Shown here one piece after another: positions 1 through 7,379 of a DNA stretch of 7,379 bases (its first letter is position 1; the number at the start of each line of letters is the position of its first letter). The translations under genes and the position numbers were made by a program. This stretch comes from Tannerellaceae bacterium (GTDB lineage: Bacteria; Bacteroidota; Bacteroidia; Bacteroidales; Tannerellaceae), in contig JAJBTP010000117.1 of the NCBI GenBank assembly GCA_020860805.1, forward strand, positions 1-7,379, in the 5' to 3' direction. A model generated the notes under the pieces. The model saw nothing but the letters and a program-made list of their open reading frames with translations. It did not search any database and was not told the origin of the DNA.

Positions 1-45
1 TTATGTATGTGTTGTTGGTATAACTGAAAGTAAAGTTCCATAAAT

Positions 46-81
46 AAAAAAGAGTCTGTCTAAAAAAACAGGCTCTTTTTT
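46..81. terminator. Intrinsic-terminator-like hairpin ending the operon
   Basis: A 13-bp inverted repeat (46-58 pairing with 69-81) flanks a 10-nt loop. A-runs and T-runs at the outer ends supply a U-tract in either direction. It begins 21 nt beyond the stop codon of the fimbrillin-like gene (stop at 103-105), as expected for the end of this minus-strand operon. Position 55 against 72 is a U-G wobble in plus-strand RNA but a C-A mismatch in minus-strand RNA. The hairpin is therefore slightly better for transcription from the left, and it may serve two convergent units. Confidence 0.75.
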
Positions 82-102
82 ATTTAATATATATTCCGGA
101 TT

Positions 103-1700
103 TTAATCTTTTACGCAACGAATTTGTGCGCCGCTTTTAATACCTATATATCCAAGTGACATTCTGCCTTCTTTATAGTTGCTACTAAATGTACTCATCA
201 TTGAGAAGAATTGAATATTAGTTAATTCTCCTGTTTCAGAATTATAGGCAGGTTTGTAACCTGTAGACGTTAAATAATGATTTACAGAAGGAAGTCCTAT
301 CCAGTCTTCAACTGAGCAGTTCGTAGTAGTAACAAGAGTTGGCTGGTAAACAGGTACATGTGTAAAAGTACTTTGCATACGAACGCCAGCAAATATATAA
401 TTAAATCCTACTTCATTAGCTTTGGTTATTTTACCTGCTCCATATGTTGTATCAAAGAATATTGCATTTGTATTGGTTTGAGGTCCGGTTTCGCCCAAAT
501 CATTTTTATTGGAAAGTCCTACTAAATCCAGATAATCTGCACGGGTTGGTATATGCCAGCCTGTAGGACAAATACCTTGTTTTCCTTCGAAGTCAAGATA
601 GTTGATTTCTGTAATTTCTTTTCCTCCAAGGGCTACATAGAAGTCATAGAGATAACCATATTTTTCAATGGATGTTTCATCAGTAAGTGCAACTGCACTA
701 CCTGTAGTCAGTGAATATGGATACCAAATATGACTGTCTTCAGTCGGATCTGTAGATGGAGTGCAGCCGGCCGGAAGGTAACGAAGGGGCTCTGCCATCC
801 AGGTTGTACCGTTGGAGAAGGTGACTGTCTTATATTTTATACCAGCATAGATAATATAATTCTCACCTTCTTCATCTCCTTCATCTCCCGAACCAATGGT
901 GCCTTCGTCGTTCCAATCTTCGATTTCACCTGTCAGGGATACATATAATTCACCTGGTAACACACGTGCATTTATCGTATATTGTCCGCCTTGTACCAAT
1001 GTATGAGAGCCGAGTTGCTGAGTTAGAGTTTCTCCGGTTGTTGTTTTTACTTCCAGATTTAATGCGACCGTTTGTGGTATAACAATAGCATGATATTTTG
1101 TATCGGCTTCTACCTGTTGGGTAAGTATATCGGCAGTAGCCTGAGTTTCATCTACTTCTACGGACATGTTAGGTATATTTATTTTAGCTGTAGGTATGGA
1201 ACCTTTAAGTATTACTGTCGTAATGCCGGCGCCTGATTGGTTTACAGTTTCTATTACAATCCGGGTCAATAAATGTTTAAAATTCATACTTACAGCATTT
1301 TCAGTAGGAGTCACGTCAGATTTATATCCTGCAATCAGATCGGATGAACTGTATCCTTTACTCTGGTCGGATGCTACTGTGAAAGAAGTAGGAATTCCAT
1401 TGGCCGAATAAGGGTAATAAGCGGATAACTCTGATTTTTCATTTGCTTCGGAATACCATTCCAGACTACCGGAAAAAACATTATTGGCAAAAGTCAGTTG
1501 GCTGTTGGTTGCAACAACTTCTCCGCCTTCTTTGGTTATAGTAAGACCGATTTTGTCTTCATTTTCAAAGTTTACTTCTGTAGCCCGTGTAATAATGGGA
1601 TCAATAGTTACCAGCCTGGGGGATGAGGTGGTAGGATCATCTTCTTTGTCACATGCTACCAGACAAACAGTAGCCAACATAAAAATAGCAATTTTTTCAT
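103..1700 (-). CDS. Fimbrillin-like lipoprotein with C-terminal FISUMP domain (frameshift in signal peptide)
   Basis: Predicted surface lipoprotein of about 532 residues, last gene of the operon. The best start is the ATG at 1700-1698, 11 nt after the previous stop. It encodes MKKLLF, then the frame breaks in the T-run at 1681-1685; one added T gives MKKLLFFMLATVCLVAC, a good lipoprotein signal with the lipid Cys at 17. The following D-K-E-D-D resembles the Bacteroidetes surface-export signal. Read unbroken, the main frame (103 to about 1690) has only a TTG start at 1743 inside the upstream gene. Residues about 35-260 look fimbrillin-like (TRA near the start, AYYPY, MNFKHLLTRIVI, DWND at 262-265). 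An acidic Gly-rich linker (267-282) follows. Residues about 284-532 are a FISUMP-type domain (TWMAEPL, YGYLYDF, GICPTGWHIPT, terminal RCVKD) with four cysteines (313, 378, 462, 529). Ligand or role is unknown; adhesion or substrate binding at the surface is inference. Confidence 0.85.
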
Positions 1701-1711
1701 GATTTACAATT

Positions 1712-3220
1712 TTAAAATTTATATCCGATTTTAACTGTTTCAACCCAACGCTCTGTTCCTCCTATATAATGAAGGTTAAATCCATGTATATATTCTGCTT
1801 CGATTTCAGCATATAGCTTTCGTGTGAAATTCCACCGGCAACCCAGATGGGTATCAATACGGGTAGCAGACATATATTCATTTTGTAAATTATAATAATT
1901 TTTCAGGTGATACAAATCGTCGCCGGCATCTGTTTCTGGATTTACAGTACGGTTTGTATCGGTAAAAGTGCCGGTTGAAAATTCGACTTTAGCTTTCCAG
2001 TCGAAATTACCTGTGTGCCATACTCCGGAAATATATAGCTGTTGATTTCGCATAGTTTGTGAAAATACATATGGATACATTTGGGTACTTTGCCGTTTAA
2101 GAAATGAGATTCCGGCTCCAGCTGTTAGTTCCATTTTTGAGCTTGTGTATTCATATTCCGGATTCAGGTATAATCTGTTCCGTTCAAAAATACGATTCGA
2201 ACCATATATCTGTACGAGAGTTATTCCGTTGTTGGTCTCTTTTGTCAATATATTTTCGTTGTTCTCCTGGTAATACCAATCCAGATTAAATCGTAGAAAA
2301 TGTAAGTTTTTCCCTTTAATAAACCGGTAACCCAAATGTGAGGATATACGGTGTGCCGGAAATGTAAATAAGATCAAATCTTTTTCTCCTATAGTACCCG
2401 AACTGTGCATATATTCGATATCCATGTATAAAGTATTTATCTGTGCTTGCAGAGATACTCCATGTGAAATCTCTTTTACGGGAAAACCCGTTATACCGTT
2501 TTCTTTTAAATGAATTCCGCTTCCTGTCCAGGCTTCATACGCTCCATTCATTAATCCTTTATCCAGGAATGCATCATAAGGAGTGGATGCTGTCCCGATT
2601 TCTTCAGCTTCAATTGTTTCCCCATTTTTCCCAATAGTATAAGCTAATCCGATTGCATAATCTCCGGTATGATACATGATACCGGGTGTTACAGCCATAT
2701 CAAGGCGGTAATTGGAATGGCGTAAATCTTTACGTTTTGCATAATTAGCGGATATGAAGTTTATATTACCTCCTATTCGCCAGGCAGGAGTTATATCTAC
2801 AGATATCCCTCCGCTGAATGCATATGTTTGTAATTCTTTGCGTCCAGGTGTAAATTCAAGTATATCAACCGGATAGAATCCGGGTTTGATAAACATGGAA
2901 CCACTCATATTCTTCCCTGCCATGTGGTTGAATGAAAAAGAACCTTTCATGGAATATTTTCCCGTGTGGGTGATAGTTTGTGCTACAGCACCGGCATTCC
3001 AGAACTGGTCTGCTTGGTAATAATCACGGAAATCACCACTGCCGTTTTTTCCATACAATTCTGCATAGGAAACAGTCAGGGAGTCCATCCGGATACCGGT
3101 TACATTTTTTCCTACATTCCAGAAGTTACGCCGTTCGATTACCTCATAGGTTTGAGCAAATAATTCCGGAGTAAAACATAGAATTAAACCGGCTATATAT
3201 AATATCCATTTCTTATTCAT
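1712..3220 (-). CDS. DUF6850 family outer-membrane beta-barrel protein
   Basis: Intact gene for 502 residues and the only unbroken one in the operon. The start chosen is the ATG at 3220-3218 (MNKKWILYIAG). Reading further upstream in frame would add only a short polar stretch before a clear signal peptide. The signal has a K-K pair, a hydrophobic core and a likely cut after Ala22 (ELFA/QTYE). The mature chain is rich in alternating polar and aromatic residues and ends in GYKF; a terminal Phe is the usual Bam-recognised end of an outer-membrane barrel. Early sequence (RRNFWNVGKNVTGI, then a Tyr/Asn-rich stretch) matches my memory of DUF6850, a family regularly found next to DUF4876. The start overlaps the DUF4876 stop by 8 nt, so the two are probably translationally coupled. 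The function is unknown; a channel or an assembly partner for the lipoproteins is possible. Confidence 0.88.
   Translation of the reverse strand: MNKKWILYIAGLILCFTPELFAQTYEVIERRNFWNVGKNVTGIRMDSLTVSYAELYGKNGSGDFRDYYQADQFWNAGAVAQTITHTGKYSMKGSFSFNHMAGKNMSGSMFIKPGFYPVDILEFTPGRKELQTYAFSGGISVDITPAWRIGGNINFISANYAKRKDLRHSNYRLDMAVTPGIMYHTGDYAIGLAYTIGKNGETIEAEEIGTASTPYDAFLDKGLMNGAYEAWTGSGIHLKENGITGFPVKEISHGVSLQAQINTLYMDIEYMHSSGTIGEKDLILFTFPAHRISSHLGYRFIKGKNLHFLRFNLDWYYQENNENILTKETNNGITLVQIYGSNRIFERNRLYLNPEYEYTSSKMELTAGAGISFLKRQSTQMYPYVFSQTMRNQQLYISGVWHTGNFDWKAKVEFSTGTFTDTNRTVNPETDAGDDLYHLKNYYNLQNEYMSATRIDTHLGCRWNFTRKLYAEIEAEYIHGFNLHYIGGTERWVETVKIGYKF
3213..3220 (-). other. Stop/start overlap between DUF4876 and DUF6850 genes
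   Basis: On the minus strand ATGAATAA contains both the start codon of the DUF6850 gene (3220-3218) and the stop codon of the DUF4876 gene (3215-3213). An overlap of this kind usually means the downstream gene is translated by ribosomes finishing the upstream one. That supports one transcript and a fixed ratio of the two products. Confidence 0.8.
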
Positions 3221-4442
3221 GCAATGATTGTTGTTCCCGTTCATAAAAATCATTCGAAGAGTTATTGGTATCTACTAATACTTCATATCCTGCCGTAAGG
3301 GTCGCTTCTTCATCCACAAAACGGTGCAGGGTAGCCCCTGTAAAGGTGGTGCTTAGGGTTACATATCCGGCATCTATTGCTGGAGATAAACGTTTTACAT
3401 TGCTTGAAGAACTTCCATTAAAGATTTCTACTCCGTCAATCACCCACTCCGGTGGTATTTTTACAACTCTATCTATAGTACTACCAGGCTTTTGCAGGAT
3501 ATTATCTTCTTCGAGAATAAATTGCTGTATAGTAGTATTCTGAGCTTTAAATAAAACTGCTGTAGGAGAAGTAGTTGAAAATGTATACGCTGTAGCCTGG
3601 CCGGTTTTTATCACTACATTCAGATGGCGATCGGATGTAATCCGGTCGCCGGGAACAGGATGATAGATTGTATTGGGAAAATATACATTGTTGTAGCAGA
3701 CAAAATAATTTTCTTTATTCAGATTTACAGATAAAGGATATTGTGCTGTATGATCAATGGCTCCTCCAATTGCTACCACTACATCTTCCCCGGGTTGAAT
3801 GGGAAATGTTGTACCGTTGCCACCAATTTGCCAGATCGCTTGTATAATCGGCAGAAATTCCGGATATATATATTTTCACCGGTAAGGGGGGATCAGCTGT
3901 CACCCATACATTTGTAGAATTGGAGTTATAAGGGTCGAGGGTTCCAAAGCATAAACTATCCAGATATTCTGTTTCAGGCCCGTTGTTATGAAGGATAAAA
4001 TATTTATCAGTCTGGTAAGTTCCCTCCTGCGGATATTTTGTACATCCTCCGCAATAAATCTCTTTGAAAACAATATTTCCGGCTTTGGAGTGTATAAGAG
4101 ATAAAGTTATGTTTACATCCTGATTTACTACGATCACCTTTTCTGCCGTGCCATTGAAAATATGTCCGTCTGTCCGGTCATTTAAGGGTATCCGGTATAT
4201 TCCGTTTGTAATGGAGAATTCAGCTATTCCGGCACTGTTGGTAACAGCTTTATAAGAGTTACCACGGTCGATGTCCCGAATTTGTACGGTTACTCCTTCC
4301 CGGATATATTGAGTATATTCCTCCGGGTATACTGCATTTACCTGCAGAGTATAAATTTTCCGTTATAAGGATCGTTCTCATGTATGTCTGAACATCCTGT
4401 AAGAATGTCAATTAATAGTAGTATGTATAGGAATTGTTTCAT
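3213..4442 (-). pseudogene. DUF4876 family surface lipoprotein, broken by two frameshifts
   Basis: Second gene, starting at ATG 4442-4440, 4 nt after the receptor stop. The N-terminus MKQFLYILLLIDILTGC is a lipoprotein signal with the lipid Cys at 17, followed by acidic residues. The frame breaks in the run at 4356-4359 (one base missing gives NGKIYTLQVNAV) and again within or just after the TA run at 3864-3873. Restored length is about 410 residues. Residues about 30-108 look like a carboxypeptidase-regulatory beta-sandwich (VQIRD, NSAGIAEF, NGIYRI). Residues about 120-225 carry DUF4876 hallmarks: KEIYCGGC, KYFILHNN, LDSLCFGTLDPYNSNS, FLPIIQAIWQIGGNG and FPIQPGEDVVVAIG, with some resemblance to lamin-tail-like domains. 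DTNNSSNDF lies near the end. The gene takes the place SusD normally has beside a receptor, so substrate capture is a reasonable inference. Without correction only fragments would be made: an N-terminal peptide of under 40 residues, and pieces at about 4359-3754 and 3870-3213. Confidence 0.85.
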
Positions 4443-4446
4443 CTTT

Positions 4447-7342
4447 TTAGAGTTTTATCCTGCAGGTTAATTCATAATAGAAATCCGGTACAAAAATAGC
4501 ACTGACTCCCGTTGCATAGGAAGTTACAGAACGTCTGGACTTTGTGAAATTATTCGCAAAAAAGGAAATAGAGATATATTCTCCTATCTCTTTTGTGATA
4601 CTCAGATTTGCAGAACAGTAGGGAGCATAGCTGTCTGCGGCAAATACATAGGCATTACCGGTTTTAACGAGTAGATTGGCAAACTCCGGGTCATTAGCCT
4701 GCGCTTCCGTAAAGGGATATATATTCCCGTTTGTGTCCATATAAGCTACCGGCCAGATGGCAGCATAAGAATCTCCGTCATAAATACTACCTCCGGTAGC
4801 AGTATAATCCGATTCGCCAACATTGAATGCATATTCTTTTCCGTTGTATTCCGATAAATTCCGGGACCGTTTTAGCAGTGACATTTCGAGCCGGCATGAA
4901 ATAATCAGGCGGGCGCGGGGTATATGAGTAATTGCTGTAATGTTGGCATCCATTGATTTGGTAACCCGGCCATTGATGGTTGAGATAGACTTACCGTTTC
5001 CACCATTGGCATAAATACCTACATATTGATATGAATGGTTGGCCATAGATGTGTGTGACAATCCGTTCTGATAATAGGTTGCCAGTGAATTGTCTACATA
5101 TTTTGTATATCCATATACACCATCTACCCGTATTTGAGTACGGAGTGGAATTATCTCCGGGAAATCTACTGTCATTTCCAACCCTCTTCGTACCACATCC
5201 GAACCGTTATCGGAATAGGTTGACCGGAGGAAAGTCTGGTCTGTCACTTTAATATCCATAGGTGTCCAGTATTCATTTTCTTCACCCCTTATATAAACCA
5301 TTCCTGTTTGATTATCCACTTTAAATTCCGGATTGCCCGGTACGGAATATCCATCAGGTAATTCCAGTACATTATAGGAGAAAGGTGTATGAGAGGGAGT
5401 ATATTTATAAGGAAGTTTAGAACGATTGAAATAACCGGTCAGGGCTATTTTGAACCCTGCCAGTTTTACATCTAATCCTAATTCTGCGTTATGGTTTCGT
5501 TGCCATTTTAAATTCTTATTATGTAAAAGAGTAAAGGGTTGAGTATAATAAACATATGAAGATTCGTTATCATTATAAGAAACTCCGAATGTTTGTATAT
5601 CCCGGTATTCTACTTCCGGGTATAAAACATAATAGGAGGGAAGTTTCTCGGTAATTCCCCATCCTCCGCGGAGTGATAAATATTCTATTAAATGCCATCC
5701 GGCATTAAAACGTGGGGATAGAGTATTGAGGTTATTGTATTCCGTACTGCTGATATGGACTTTTTCGAACCGGATACCACCCATTATTTCCATCCTGGTA
5801 TTTCCTATTGGGAAAGCTATATTTTCTTCAGCGTATAGAGATATATTATGCATAAACGGGTAAGAGGCATACGAGCGAATCTTGTATCTGTCTGGTGTAG
5901 AATTACTATTCAAGTAATCTTCTCCATCTCCAATATTCCCGGTTGCTTTCCACTGAATACCTGCTTTGAGGCGGCTTCGTACGTTGTTCCATCGGGTATT
6001 CCATTCGTACTTGAGAGAGGCTGCATAATCCAATTCCTTGGAATCTATGATGTTTTCAGCAAAGAATGTATAAGGCAATTTTCCCGCCATATAATAACCT
6101 TCTTCGGTTACTCGTATTTCCGGTTGCTGGGATGCATAGGAATAATATTATGTTCGTGCGAATAATTGTCGTTAAAATTGACAGAGGCATCCAATTTGAG
6201 ATTGGTGATCCATGATTTATTAAGTAACCATACAAGGGATGTGTTAGCCCGGAAAACATTATCTCTTACTTTTTTATATTCACCGGTATAGGCGTCCGGA
6301 TCGTCTTGAGAATTCATACCTCCAATACTCCCTGTTATACCGATATCGAATTTTAGAGTACGCTGGAATGTATTACTATAACCAGCTGAAAATCCGCGGC
6401 GTATATAGGAGGTGTGGGGTGATGTTAATTTCTGCGTGGCTTTTGTCCATTCCGCACTGAAATTAATCACTCCTTTTTCATTGTCCAACTCTATCCCTTT
6501 GGAAAAAGATGTTTGCTGAGTTCGAGGATTGACAGACATTAATATATTCCAGGGGGTGGCTCCTTTACGGGTATGTATTTTAACAATCCCGCTGTTCAGG
6601 TCTCCATATTCTACAGAAGGGATTCCGGTAATCACTTCAATGTAGTCGATGTTCTCCATCGCAATATTTCGGGTACCTACTCCGTTTAACATGTCAAAAG
6701 AGCCATTGTTGCTAATGCGTACTCCATCCACTTCGACTACTGTTCCAAACGCATTATTATCGTTCCTTGTTTGTGTATCTGATTTTCTTTTTACCGAGGT
6801 TCCGGAGCCTATACTGGCAGTACTGCCTCCTTCCCGTAAAGAGAATGTGTAATCAGAGGTGAGATTAGGATTGATAGTTTTTCCGCCCGGCAGGAGAGCT
6901 CCGACATCGGTCACATTGGATACCTGCACATGTTTTAATGCATCAGACCCTATTATCCAGGTTGTATTAAGTTCACTTTTTTAGCCTGTGCCGTTACTAT
7001 TACGTCTTCTATAAGAAGGGTACTCTCTGTTAAACCCAGAAGAATATTTGTTATATCCTTATCTACAGATAGAGTAATTACTCCGGGTACATACCCGAGA
7101 CATGTAACATGTAACTTATACTCACCATGCTGAACACCCGGTAGGATAAAATATCCATCCTTTTCGGAAATTGCCCATAAATAGGTGCCTTCCAGTGTAA
7201 TTGCAGCGCCGGATATACCGGTTTGAGTTTTTACGTCAATAATACGACCCGAGAGTTTGTTTCCGGTTGTATTTGCGTTTACTTTAAGGGAAATTAAGAG
7301 TATAAGTGCTGCTAAAACTAATTTTTTGTAAAGAGTTTCCAT
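4447..7342 (-). pseudogene. TonB-dependent outer-membrane receptor, broken by two frameshifts
   Basis: First gene; imports a substrate across the outer membrane using TonB energy. The start is ATG 7342-7340 (METLYKKLV); the signal peptide ends near residue 24. Restored length is about 965 residues, normal for the class. Residues about 30-110 form a CarboxypepD_reg-like domain (GRIIDVKTQTGISGAAI, KDGYF, GEYKL, CLGY). EDVIVTAQAKK (112-122) leads into the plug (about 135-261) with EVDGVRISNN (203-212) and EVITGIPSVEYGDLNSG. The barrel runs to 965. No STN domain is present, so direct anti-sigma signalling is unlikely. Break 1: six A's at 6982-6977; a seventh joins AQAKK to SELNTTWIIGSDALKHVQ. Break 2: at 6123-6120; one more base joins MHPSN to PEIRVTEEGYYMAGK. 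Open pieces lie at 7342-6953, about 6980-6108 and about 6121-4447. The last residue is Leu after CRIK rather than the usual aromatic. The substrate cannot be told; no SusD-like gene follows. Confidence 0.9.
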
Positions 7343-7379
7343 ATTTGTGTGCAAAGTTCATCAAAAAAGTGTTAACTAC

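Larger units (their letters stand above)
103..7342 (-). other. Four-gene operon: TonB receptor - DUF4876 - DUF6850 - fimbrillin/FISUMP
   Basis: All four genes share one strand, with junctions of 4 nt, an 8-nt overlap and 11 nt. No room exists for internal promoters in the gaps, and a terminator-like hairpin follows the last gene. Every product has an export signal: one receptor, one plain signal-peptide barrel and two lipoproteins. The unit is therefore devoted to the outer membrane and cell surface. Only 37 bases precede the receptor start in this window, so the promoter and any adjacent regulator cannot be judged. Confidence 0.8.

Noticed and set aside
730..3543. Several plus-strand open frames of 60-90 codons opposite the minus-strand genes
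   Set aside because: They lie wholly within well-supported minus-strand genes, have no recognisable domains or signals, and look like antisense by-products of codon use.
1712..4442. Possible SusD or HmuY-like lipoprotein identity for the gene after the receptor
   Set aside because: No SusD-type alpha-helical repeats are visible. The beta-rich sequence with the DPYNSNS and IQPGEDVVVAIG stretches matches DUF4876 instead.
1681..6982. Programmed ribosomal frameshifting or phase variation as a general explanation for the breaks
   Set aside because: The five sites share no slippery motif or downstream structure that I can see. The homopolymers are only 4-6 bases long, too short for typical phase-variable tracts. 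Coincident control at five sites in three genes is unlikely.
103..7342. Very frequent TCCGG/CCGGA words throughout the window
   Set aside because: They mostly fall on Pro, Gly, Arg and Ser codons (CCG, GGA, CGG, TCC) in the coding frames and have no regular spacing, so codon preference explains them better than a repeat family or binding site.
7352..7359. Minus-strand GAACTTTG resembling the Bacteroides -7 box (TAnnTTTG)
   Set aside because: One key base differs, no clear upstream -33 box fits in the window, and the implied transcript would start only a few bases before the ATG at 7342. The true promoter probably lies beyond the right edge.
1..7379. tRNA, rRNA, CRISPR arrays, insertion sequences or attachment sites
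   Set aside because: No cloverleaf, regularly spaced direct repeats, transposase-like coding sequence or flanking terminal repeats were seen; coding sequence fills nearly all of the window.

Overview
The window reads as Bacteroidetes DNA, most likely order Bacteroidales. It carries a CarboxypepD_reg-like TonB-dependent receptor, two lipoproteins with acidic residues just after the lipidated cysteine, a DUF4876/DUF6850 pair and a fimbrillin/FISUMP protein. It is AT-rich and has no Shine-Dalgarno-like sites. This placement rests on family recognition, not a search.

Layout: all genes lie on the minus strand and read right to left as one tight operon. The order is: (1) TonB-dependent outer-membrane receptor, 7342-4447; (2) DUF4876 surface lipoprotein, 4442-3213, starting 4 nt after the receptor stop; (3) DUF6850 outer-membrane beta-barrel, 3220-1712, overlapping gene 2 by 8 nt; (4) fimbrillin-like lipoprotein with a C-terminal FISUMP domain, about 1700-103, starting 11 nt after gene 3. 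An intrinsic-terminator-like hairpin at 46-81 closes the operon. The first 45 bases and the last 37 hold nothing I can assign with confidence.

Condition of the genes: only gene 3 reads through intact. The other three are interrupted by five small indels: two in the receptor, two in the DUF4876 gene, and one in the signal peptide of the fimbrillin gene. At each site the family-consistent protein continues in another frame a few bases away, and no internal nonsense codons occur between sites. Four of the five look like one missing base; the fifth lies in a TA dinucleotide run. After correction the proteins are about 965, 410 (or 409), 502 and 532 residues. The pattern fits uncorrected sequencing indels or very recent inactivation better than old decay.

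How they may work together (inference): the receptor would import an unknown substrate with TonB energy. No SusD-like partner is present; the DUF4876 lipoprotein sits where SusD would be. The DUF6850 barrel and the fimbrillin/FISUMP lipoprotein would add further outer-membrane and surface parts. I cannot name the substrate from the sequence. This four-part cassette is the best candidate for an uncharacterised system here.
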